A stretch of 64,000 nucleotides of DNA. Source: Lunularia cruciata. Lineage: Eukaryota; Streptophyta; Marchantiopsida; Lunulariales; Lunulariaceae. This document shows positions 56,315 to 64,000 of this stretch, in pieces. The stretch lies in the NCBI GenBank assembly GCA_948567375.1, contig OX419762.1:36871034-36935033 (forward strand), given 5' to 3'. Both the position numbers and the translations under genes were made by a program. Under the pieces are notes generated by a model. It worked only from the letters and a program-made list of their open reading frames with translations. It had not been told where the DNA came from and did not search any database. The stretch's first letter is position 1. Every line of letters starts with the position of its first letter.

Positions 56315-56388
56315 TGGCAGAGTCAGTCCCGTGTGTCGGCAGAGTCAGTCCCGTGTTGTATGGCAGAGTCAGTCCCGTGTTGTGTTAT
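56315..56388 (+). repeat. Three tandem 23-24-bp repeats
   Basis: Units begin with GGCAGAGTCAGTCCCGTGT at about 56316, 56338 and 56362, followed by a short variable tail. Confidence 0.9.
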
Positions 56389-56764
56389 GAGATGAAGGGT
56401 TTTTGTTTAGATTTCATGTGATTGGACCCCCCTCCATTCTCTGCTTCTTGTTTGTGCACCATGTTGTGTGAGGTGCCCTGACTTTTGAGCGTTGGTGCTT
56501 TTGGTGTGCTCTCAATGGTGAGGCTAGAGTGATGACCAGTCCGACTACCTTTGTTTCTCTCCGAAGAGGCAGGAAGTGATGACCTACAGACCGTGAAAGT
56601 GCGTGTTATGATGGCAGGTTACAAGTTGCGCTTTCCCCTAGTGTAGTTATCTTGGTTAGAGTTACATCAGTGGGTGGTGCTTAGTTGGTATTGGCACATG
56701 GTGGTGTTGGCACTTGCGGTTGCAATTGGTGGTTTGGGTTTGCTATTGTGGTTATTTTGTCACG

Positions 56765-58450
56765 ATGGAGTTCTTTGGAGATTCTAGAAGAGTTAGCCCT
56801 ACAGTATGCAATGGGTTTACTCGGAGTGGTGCTCGGTATCAGCCTGTATCTCAAGTCCCAATGAGGGAGGAGATTGACTCTGAGTTGGAGTTTGACAGAG
56901 GAGCTGATTCAGTTGAGAGTGCACTTGGTGTGTCCGCACCGTTGTTGTGGGACATGGATGAAATTTATGGGACCTCCAAAGGCCCTAGGCGTTACTCTAG
57001 TACAATGGATACCATTGAGTTGGATGACTTCATCCAAGAGTTCGATAGTTGGTGTGATTTGTAGCAGAGGTAGAACCCGACTTTGTTCACACCCTTCATG
57101 GCATGGAAGGGGTTGTTTCAGCACTTGGAGGGTCTGCCAATGGATGACTACCATGAGTTTAGGAGAACTCATTTGGAGGAGATTGAGTTATGGAGACAGT
57201 ATTGGTCTCCACACTATGTCTCCATCACTTTAGGCTTGGTGGCCAAGAGTAGATTGGTTGTACCTACGAGTTCTAGCTCAAGTAGTGTGGGTGGAGCTAG
57301 TGGAGGTGCACTAGCTGGTGATAGTGCTACTACGAGTGGAGGTACCGCTGTAGGAGGTGGTGTGGTATTGGGGTTTAACACCATGGTGGAGTTCTTCCTA
57401 TGTTTGAGGCTGAATTACCTGGGAGTGCGGACTGACAAGTTGAGGAGCTTGCAAGAGTTCCAGCGAAAGGCTAGAGAGAGCCTACGTGAGGCATACACTT
57501 GCATGAGGTGGTTGATTAGTTTCACTCAAGGAGTTACTGAGGGCCGGGCAGTCCAGTTTTGGTATGGGATATTGGAGAGAGAGTTACGACATAGAGTTTG
57601 TGATGCTACGTTGTTGTAGGCTACTTTGCCTACTTTGGCAGTAGTCTTTGGTTTGGCTGAGCGTATTGAGCTCAACATGGTGGAGGAGAGAGTGGTGACA
57701 TCTGGATTTGGTAGGGAGACCTCATCCACGGCTGTGACTTCTTCTAGAGTGCAGTAGAGTGCACCATGCCCAGTTGGTTTTTGAGGACAGGGTGGACAGC
57801 CCAAATCCTATGGAGCGAGTAGAGGGCCTAGTGGAGTTAGACCCTTACCTTCATTTTTGGGTCAACAACAGCCAATGAGTGGTGGTGTTGCTTATTGGAC
57901 TTGTGGTGGACCTCACCATCCAAGAGAGTGTACTCAAGGAAGTGGACCTGATACCTTGGGTGCATCACAGCCAACATAGAGGCAGTGTGAGCATTGCCAC
58001 AGATTTGGTCACACTAGTGACCGGTGTTTTGACCTACACCCGGAGTTACGGAGTGGTCGGGCTGCTATGGCAGGTAGTAGAGGAGCTCCAGTTCATGGAG
58101 GACAAGGTGGTGTTAGAGGATCTACACCTAGTAGGGGTGCAGTACCTACCTTTACTTCTGACACAGCTATGGCTACTCGGATTGAGCCGTTGGAACAAAG
58201 ATTGGCTAGTATGGCTATTGCTCAGAGGAGATCAGATTCGAGTGCTGAGGCTTCCACCTCATATGCAGGTGATAGAGATGCTTTGGACTTCATGTGCGGA
58301 GCAGCACAAGTGGATGCATCTACAGTAGTGACTAGGAGTGTAGTACGTGCTCCAAAGCCTAGAGGAGCATCAGTGGAGTTGGACCCACAGAGAGAAGAGG
58401 TTGGGAGACAGGTCAGACTTCCCCAGTCTTTCATGCTATCTGATGCATTG
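56765..58450 (+). pseudogene. D gag with CCHC zinc knuckle
   Basis: The likely start is MEFFGDSRRVSP at 56765. Then come TIELDDFIQEFDSWCDL, a TAG, FTPFMAWKGLFQHLEG, a Ser and Gly-rich stretch and LRSLQEFQRKARESLREAYT, as in a gag core. A knuckle CEHCHRFGHTSDRC is intact at 57986-58027. A second upstream knuckle (TCGGPHHPREC) has lost its first Cys. Stops are mostly TAG in positions expected to be Gln. Confidence 0.75.
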
Positions 58451-58559
58451 TAGACAACATCCATGGTTCCTAGATGTCCCAGTGCAAGTGTGGTAGGTGG
58501 TGATGGAGTGCATGATGGACTACTTGCTAGTTAGCCACCTGCTACTACACAAACTGAGT

Positions 58560-59500
58560 CTAGCATGATGTTGGGGGCGGCTCAGCTGATTATGCGGCGT
58601 CCTTTGTTTTTGGCCAATGATATGTTTACATTGGGAGTTGACCCAGCCCCAGTATTCCAATTGGCTGCCATGTTGTGTGAGAGTAGGGATGGTGCAGTTC
58701 CTACTACTAGAGCAGAGGTGGTTGGTAGTGGAGCTGACTTGGTTGAGGAGCATGGGATCCGTTCAGCAACCAGTGGTTTATGGCAAGCAACAACAGCTAG
58801 ACTAGAGGAGTTGCTAGCTAGACCAGCCTTTGAGAGAGCATGGTTTACACCTGGTGTTGTCCTATTGGATAACCAGAGGGGGATTTTTTGTTTGGTGAGA
58901 CCTTCAAGGAAGGTCTATACACCATATAGAGTCTTGTTAGACTCTGGTTCACAGCCTCTTATGTTGGGGAAGGCTGCAGTTGTCGGTCTGGAGTTACGGA
59001 AGACCGATGTGGAGAGGTGTACATTTCAGATCCAGACATCTCTTGGTAGTGGTTCGACATAGTACATCATACATGGAGAGCTTGTTGTCTAGGTTTAGCC
59101 TGGTCATCTGATTGATAGCTCGGTGGTGAGAGCTCAGGCTATTGCGACAATAGCTGAGTCATATGATACCCCATATGTGTTATACCCCATGGGTTTCAGC
59201 ATTGACTATTTGGAGGAGACAGCCTCTTATAGACCTGGTTGGCAGTCTGGTGAGGGACGGGTATGTTGCCTACCAATACGCTTCAGTAGTGGCAGTCTTG
59301 GCTCACTACAGTTTGGGACCATGGCAACATCAGTTTTAGCTTTTAGTGGTGCAGTTACTTGGCCTGGTGACTTGTTGGAGAGGAATGCCCATGCAGAGGA
59401 TACTCCAATACCAGAGGAGATCACTCGGCTTTGGAGTACAAGTGGGATTGTTCCATCCACTTTGGATGTTCCATTGTGGAGTTTAGAGGAGGCATTGTAG
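58560..59500 (+). pseudogene. D aspartic protease region and linker
   Basis: The frame 58565-59062 includes RVLLDSGSQPLMLGKAAV with an intact Asp-Ser-Gly (58940-58948). It continues VGLELRKTDVERC. The following frame (59123-59500) contains YPMGFSIDYLEETASYR and LQFGTMATSVLAF. The second part links protease and methyltransferase and has no other recognised domain. Stops after GST, VV and EEAL are all TAG where Gln fits. Confidence 0.7.
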
Positions 59501-59559
59501 CAGCATGCATATCAGTTGGTGCAGCAGGCTTGGAGTGAAGCCTTCGTACCATCAAGAGA

Positions 59560-60640
59560 TGAGTGTGAGGATGAGCCTCCAGAGGCGATTGCTTTGACAC
59601 CTCTGGATACCATACTCATTGCTTGGCATTATCCGGTAGAGGGAATATGCCTATTGGAGTTGTTTGGTAGGATCAGCACCGGACTAGCTGTGGTGTTACA
59701 GGCGGGTAAACGAGTACAAAGGTACTTGTATGTAGAGAGAGATGAGATTGCTAGGCAAGTCTCCTACATCATGTGGCACACTTGGCCTATCGGTATCCGG
59801 ATTTATTATTGATGTCAGCAGTCAGAGGTTACCAGAAGGCCCTAGAGGAGACATTTCCATATTGGGGGCGCATGACCTAGAGAGACATGGGCCTATTCAC
59901 TTGGTGATTTCTGGATGGCCATGTTAGGGACATACACATGCTGGTAGAGGATTGGGTCTTCAAGATCCTTGTTTTGGTGTGTTTTGGGAGATGTTACGGA
60001 TACTATGACATCTCCAGGTTCATCAGTCTATTTCTCCAGTTTACCTTTTGGAGAATGTTCCTTTGATGGGTGATTCTTGCACTAGAGTGGTGGGGAGTAC
60101 ACATCAAGTCCATTCTTGGATGGGACCTGCTGTATTGTTAGATGCAACCAGAGTGGGATCATAGGCTCATTGTCTTTGTCTTTGGTGGACGAACCTCTTA
60201 TCCAAAGAGGTTCTACAGCGCGCTTATGATGGGATTCAGCGACTTGACCACATCCTTATTGATGATATCTTGGATGTTGGGCGTTAGTCTCATACAGTGG
60301 TAGTGGCTGATAGGTCACCTATGGCAATGGTGAACCTAGTTGGACAGCCTAGAGCTACATTTCCCACACTCATGAGTTTCCTAGGCTCTCATGCTTTTTG
60401 AGAGGGAGGACTTGGACTTGTTTGGGACTTATAGTTACAGTAGTTGGTGGAGCCCAACGCTAATGAGAGAAAGCGGGCAATGGGTTTTTGCACCGGTACT
60501 ACCGCTGTTCCAGCAATGTCAGAGGCATCCAGGCGTCAGGTGTTAGGTCAGGCTATGGACCTAACTGTTTGACCTGGATTGTGAGCCTTGGCTTGGCAAA
60601 GCAGCATAGGATGCACTTGATAGGCATCACCACTCGAACA
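59560..60640 (+). pseudogene. D C5 cytosine DNA methyltransferase-like domain
   Basis: The motifs of cytosine-5 DNA methyltransferases appear in order. Motif I is LLELFGRISTGL (59651-59686; the second Gly of FGG is Arg). Motif II is YVERDEIAR (about 59728-59754). Motif IV is ISGWPC with the catalytic Cys (TGT at 59922-59924), directly followed by TAG where a conserved Gln belongs. Motif VI is LLENVP (ENV at 60051-60059). Motif VIII is AHCLCLWWTN (about 60165-60194), where the two conserved Arg have become Cys. Motifs IX/X are RAMGFCTGTTAVPAMSEASR and LGQAMDL (about 60475-60565). Two frameshifts lie between motifs II and IV and one after motif X, plus several stops. The enzyme would transfer a methyl group from S-adenosylmethionine to cytosine in DNA. 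It sits in the polyprotein between protease and RT. A non-methyltransferase origin is very unlikely given the motif order. Confidence 0.85.
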
Positions 60641-61060
60641 CTTGTGAGCCCTGTGCCTATCGAGACAATTCAGGCACATGCTGGGGGCGATGGACCGAGT
60701 GGACATGGTATTCTTGGGACACAATCTGTAGCTACTAGGGAGAGTGGTCTACTTGGAGTCCATCCAAGTGAGCGTGGACTACTTGGATTACACCCTTGGT
60801 CCACAAGGGATGTAGCTAGAGGACGTGTGGAGCTTGCAGCCAGAGTGGAGGGAGTTTTTCACACAGAGGTTGGGACCTCTAGTGGTCGGGAGCATGACAC
60901 TATTGCTCCCAAGGGCCCAGTGTAGCAGCCAATTAGTCCGTCTTCCATTCCTACTACAGTTACAGAGGATACTTGGGAGTCAGATCTTGGACCCAAGCTT
61001 ATTGGAGAGGAAAGACGTAGGGTTTGGAGGTTCTTGAGGAGTCACACGAGTTAATTTGCC
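60640..61060 (+). pseudogene. D linker between methyltransferase and RT
   Basis: The frame 60488-60925 continues after WIVSLGLAKQHRMHLIGI with Gly and His-rich low-complexity sequence, for example SERGLLGLHPWSTRD. No domain recognised. It ends with a TAG. Confidence 0.5.
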
Positions 61061-61940
61061 TTCAGTATGAAGGATTTGGGTGCTCTAAAGGGACCTGGTA
61101 TACGGATTGAGCTAACTAGCGACACACCAGTTTTCTGACATCCTTATTGATATAGTGATATGGAGAGGACATTGATTTAGAGCCGGAGAAGTGACCTTTT
61201 TGAAGCTGGTTTGGTGGAGACTTCACATGGAGAGTAAGCATCAGCGACAGTGATGCCAGCCAAGAAGGATATGGATGGCAACTATATAGATAGGCGGATG
61301 TGTGGAGATTACCGTCCTATCAACCGATAGACCAGGGCTGATCGGTTTGCCATGCCTACACCGGAGGAGATTTTTGATGTGATTGGGCATGCAAAGATCT
61401 TTAGTACTTTGGATCTTTGAGTGGGATATCATCAATTACCAATCAAGGAGGAGGATAAGACCAAGATAGCATTTTGGGCTATTGATCCTCATGGCAAGGA
61501 TGTGTTATATCAATGGAGGTTCTTACCATTTGGGTTAAAGAACGCTCTTGCTGAGTTCCACATGGTCATGGATAGGATCGTAGCTGGATTGGATTTTGCT
61601 CGGTGCTATATTGATGGCATTTTGGTTTATAGCACTACTATGGAAGAGCATGAGAGACAGTTGTTAGAGGTGTTTGAGAGGTTGAGATCTCATGGACTCA
61701 AATTACATCCTGGGAAGTGTAGGTTCTTCCACGAGCATATTGGGTATTTGGGTCACACTATCTACCGCGGAGGACTTGGTGTTCAGCAGACCAAGGTGGA
61801 AGCTATTGCACGTATTCCTTGGCCTACGGATGTGAGCACAATGCGAGCACAATGCGAGCATTCCTTGGGTTGGAAAACTTCTATTGCCGCTATGTTAGAG
61901 GATTTAGTGCCATTGCCAAGGCCTTGACAAAGCTGACCAA
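61060..61940 (+). pseudogene. D reverse transcriptase
   Basis: It has KDLGALKGPGIRIEL, ASATVMPAKKD, CGDYRPIN and FAMPTPEEIFDVIGHAKIFS, a TGA in place of Arg, then VGYHQLPIKEEDKTKIAFWA and FLPFGLKNALAEFHMVMD. The active-site block reads CYIDGILVYSTT (YIDG at 61607-61618), where the second catalytic Asp has become Gly, so RT is dead. The thumb and connection follow, with a short local repeat near 61838-61860 (gagcacaatgc twice) causing a frame change. Confidence 0.85.
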
Positions 61941-62420
61941 GCTTACACAGGAGTGGTGTTGGGGAGATGAGCAGGAGAGAGCTTTTGTAGAGCTCAAGGA
62001 GAGGTTGACATCTGCTCCTATTTTGAGGAGACCAATCAAGGGATGACCATTTCAGGTTCACACTGATTGGAGTATGTTGGGGCTTGGAACGATGCTCACC
62101 CAACATGATGATGAGGGGAAGGAGTTTGTGGTGGCCTATGCTAGTTGCTCCAACAATTCAGCAGAGGCGAAGTATAGTTCATATGAGGGAGAGTGCTTGG
62201 CAGCAATTTGGGCAGTAGCACATTTCCAATGTTACCTATTTGGTAACCCCTTCACTCTAACCATTGATCATTAGCCACTAAAGTGGTTGATGGAGTCCGA
62301 CAAGCTTTCATGGAAGCTTGCACAATGGGCACTAATTTTACAAGAGTATGATTTCACGATTGTTCATAGACCTAGAGTGGTGAATCGTGATGCAGATGGA
62401 TTGAGTAGAAACCCATGTCC
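61940..62420 (+). pseudogene. D RNase H
   Basis: ERAFVELKERLTSAPILRRP precedes RNase H: VHTDWSMLGLGTMLTQ with the catalytic Asp, FVVAYASCSNNSAEAKYSS, GECLAAIWAVAHFQCYLFGN, TLTIDH and then HDFTIVHRPRVVNRDADGLS-like text in the next frame. A TAG at about 62272 is in the place expected for Gln. Confidence 0.85.
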
Positions 62421-62619
62421 CAACCAGTAGGATCAGACCGGAGCACGTTGGCATGGTGAGACAGATGAGGAGATGGTGCCAGGTTGGCATGCATCGGCCC
62501 TTCTATGTACATTTGCAGAGGCTTTGGTGGTATCTCTCTCAATGCATACAAGAGGAGTTATTGAGGTCATAGATCTAGAGAGTGAAGATATTGGTACAGT
62601 TCAGCAAGACATTCATGAT

Positions 62620-63830
62620 GATGTCTAAGTGATGGACTATCTTCACACTGCTTTTGTGGGTGGCACAGTTGGGGCCAAGGAGAGAGACCATGTTCTTCAG
62701 CGGGCCAGACAGTTCAGATTGGAGGGTAGACATCTTTTGCGTGTATGGGAGGATGGTAGAGTGTGAGTAGTACCCCTTCCATCTCAGAGACCACAATTGG
62801 TCTGTCATGCTCATGAGGAGCTAGGACATTTTGGAGTAAAGCGTACATATAGCTTACTCCAAAGTCAGTATTGGTGGTGCGGTATGCAAACTGAGGTACA
62901 GCAGTTTGTTCCCAGATGTGTGGTTTGTGACCAAGTTAGAGCATCATTCAATGCTCCTACGCCATAGTTACACCCATTACCTATCATGGGATTGGGTTAC
63001 CATTGGAGTTTGGACTTTGCCGGACCTTTACCGCTGACTGTGAGACATCATCGGTATGTTTTGGTGATGGTGGAGCACTTCTCCAAGTGGATTGAGTTGG
63101 TGGCACTTCCTGACAAAGTCTAGTGAAGGGACAACTTACTCATTCTTGGATCAAGTTCTTAGTCATTTTGGTGCACCAGCTGAGGTTTTGAATGATCATG
63201 GTACAGAGTTCTTGGGGGAGTTTCAGGTCTTGTATGACAAGGCCTTGATTGATCATCGTACTACATCCCGAGATCACTCTGAGGCAAATGCCTTAGCAGA
63301 GAGAGTGGTTCAGACGGTGAAGAGAGGATTGTGAAAGTATGGTTTGCAGAGAGGCCACTTGGGAGATTGGGATCTCCAATTACCTTGGTTGGCCATGGGC
63401 TATCGGTTCAGCCGGAAAGCCTCCTTAGCATCCTTCTCTCCATACTTTCTACTCTATGGACAAGATCTAGATTTACCTACAGCCATTTGTCGAGATGCTA
63501 GTGTACTTTTGGACTTGGATGACCCCGATGTATGGATGAACGCATGTTCTCAGCGGGTAGAGATCTTTTGGAGAGTGATGCCGATGGTCTTTGAGAACTT
63601 GGCGATTGCTTAGCATAGAGATACTTTATGTTATGCTACCATTCAAGGAGGAGGTTATAGACCCCCGATCCGCTGATTTTCATCCAGACGACTATGTATA
63701 TCTACAGCAGACAGTACCGACAACACTTGATGTTTCTACAAGCCGCACTATCTTGAGAGTGCACGAGGTTTTGCCATCTAGAGTCCTTGTATTAGAAGGA
63801 CATGATGGTGTTGTTTGGAAAGATCATGTG
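62620..63830 (+). pseudogene. D integrase
   Basis: The zinc-binding domain is HEELGHFGVKRTYSLL and CVVCDQVRA (about 62810-62940). The core has SLDFAGPLP (Asp codon 63013-63015), VLNDHGTEF (Asp codon 63194-63196) and LAERVVQ (Glu codon 63299-63301), with 34 residues between the last two by my count, where 35 is usual. The C-terminal region has LASFSPYFLLYGQDLDLPTA and EVIDPRSADFHPDDYVYLQQ, then VLVLEGHDGVVWKDHV. Stops and frameshifts occur near 63120, 63332 and 63612. Confidence 0.85.
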
Positions 63831-64000
63831 CGCCCTGCCACCTCCCAAACATTGATGGTACTATGGACCCAAGCTTGGCACTTGTACGTGCAGGCTTGAG
63901 GTGTATGTTATGTGGCTCTTCTGGTGGAGCTGCTACTATGTTAATGTGTGATAGCTGTTTGAGAGGATGGCATATGGCATGTTTGACTCCTCCCCTCACG
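63830..64000 (+). pseudogene. D PHD finger after integrase, cut by window edge
   Basis: A frame open from about 63830 to the last base reads CHLPNIDGTMDPS, then LRCMLCGSSGGAATM, LMCDSCLRGWH and MACLTPPL. This is a plant homeodomain finger: Cys at 63902, 63911, 63947 and 63956, His at 63971 and Cys at 63980, in the pattern C-x2-C-x11-C-x2-C-x4-H-x2-C, with Trp before the His as usual. The last two zinc ligands would lie beyond 64000. The integrase frame ends next to it; one frameshift around 63830 separates them, so the PHD was probably the C-terminus of the polyprotein. PHD fingers read histone H3 tails. A host gene fused downstream is the alternative. Confidence 0.8.

Larger units (their letters stand above)
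55179..56764 (+). repeat. D 5' LTR and leader (boundaries uncertain)
   Basis: No coding frame is visible. The LTR end and primer site are not clear. A possible TGGTATTGGCACA at about 56687 is a poor match to the Met primer site. The 3' LTR lies outside the window, so the LTR cannot be delimited by alignment. Confidence 0.5.
55179..64000 (+). mobile_element. Element D: gypsy retrotransposon with DNA methyltransferase and PHD finger
   Basis: D starts near 55179 (TGTTGCATCTAG, my best guess for the LTR start) inside A2 and passes the right edge. Reading left to right I see an LTR and leader, gag with a CCHC knuckle, protease, a C5 cytosine methyltransferase-like domain, RT, RNase H, integrase and a PHD finger. 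Strong stops and frameshifts show that this copy is not functional. Methyltransferases inside LTR retrotransposons have been reported in dinoflagellates and charophyte algae. I cannot check whether the present combination has been described. Confidence 0.85.

Noticed and set aside
59560-60640. Methyltransferase as bacterial contamination or a separate host gene
   Set aside because: It lies between protease and RT of one element, on the same strand, with the same type of decay, and no promoter or host exon structure separates it.
1-64000. CRISPR arrays, prokaryotic operons or organelle genes
   Set aside because: No regular direct repeats with spacers, no operon-like gene spacing and no plastid or mitochondrial genes were seen; the content is plant nuclear repeats.

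Overview
The window is nuclear DNA of a land plant. It holds plant-type LTR retrotransposons (primer sites TGGTATCAGAGC for initiator tRNA-Met, plant Athila/Tat-like and chromodomain Ty3/gypsy lineages), a U2 snRNA-like sequence, a plant receptor-kinase fragment and a TPR gene exon with a plausible splice acceptor. I cannot name the species. A non-flowering land plant is my guess, because element D resembles methyltransferase-carrying gypsy elements I associate with early-diverging green lineages. I found no convincingly intact host protein gene.

Bases 1-26790 are old, mostly non-coding sequence with local duplications: two copies of a TPR-gene segment (about 0.6-1.8 kb and 13.1-14.3 kb), a minus-strand non-LTR retrotransposon tail (1.9-2.8 kb), a patchwork of small repeats around a U2 snRNA-like gene (3.6-7.6 kb), a receptor-kinase 3' fragment (8.5 kb), AT-rich sequence (9.6-11.3 kb), three blocks of a degenerate GGTGCC-type repeat (17.6, 20.6 and 21.8 kb) and decayed minus-strand coiled-coil or acidic reading frames.

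Bases 26791-64000 are a stack of nested Ty3/gypsy elements. A1 (Athila/Tat-like, 26791-39290) interrupts a coiled-coil reading frame and is itself split by B, a full-length chromodomain element (32430-39041) with 737-bp LTRs and an AATAA target duplication. A relative of B, called B2 (from about 40136), was broken by three insertions: element C (41857-47443, chromodomain type, target duplication CTTTG, heat-shock-element-like motifs in its LTRs), an inverted solo LTR of the C family (49027-49456), and A2 (from 49587). A2 is cut by element D (from about 55179), which runs off the right edge.

D is the most interesting object. Its reading frames run gag, protease, a C5 cytosine DNA methyltransferase-like domain, reverse transcriptase, RNase H, integrase and then a PHD finger. 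It would thus have carried both a DNA-methylation writer and a chromatin reader. This copy is dead: it has many stops, a damaged RT active site and lost methyltransferase residues. Many stops and some key substitutions in B, C and D look like C-to-T changes at CAG, CAA and CGA codons, as expected for decay of methylated DNA.
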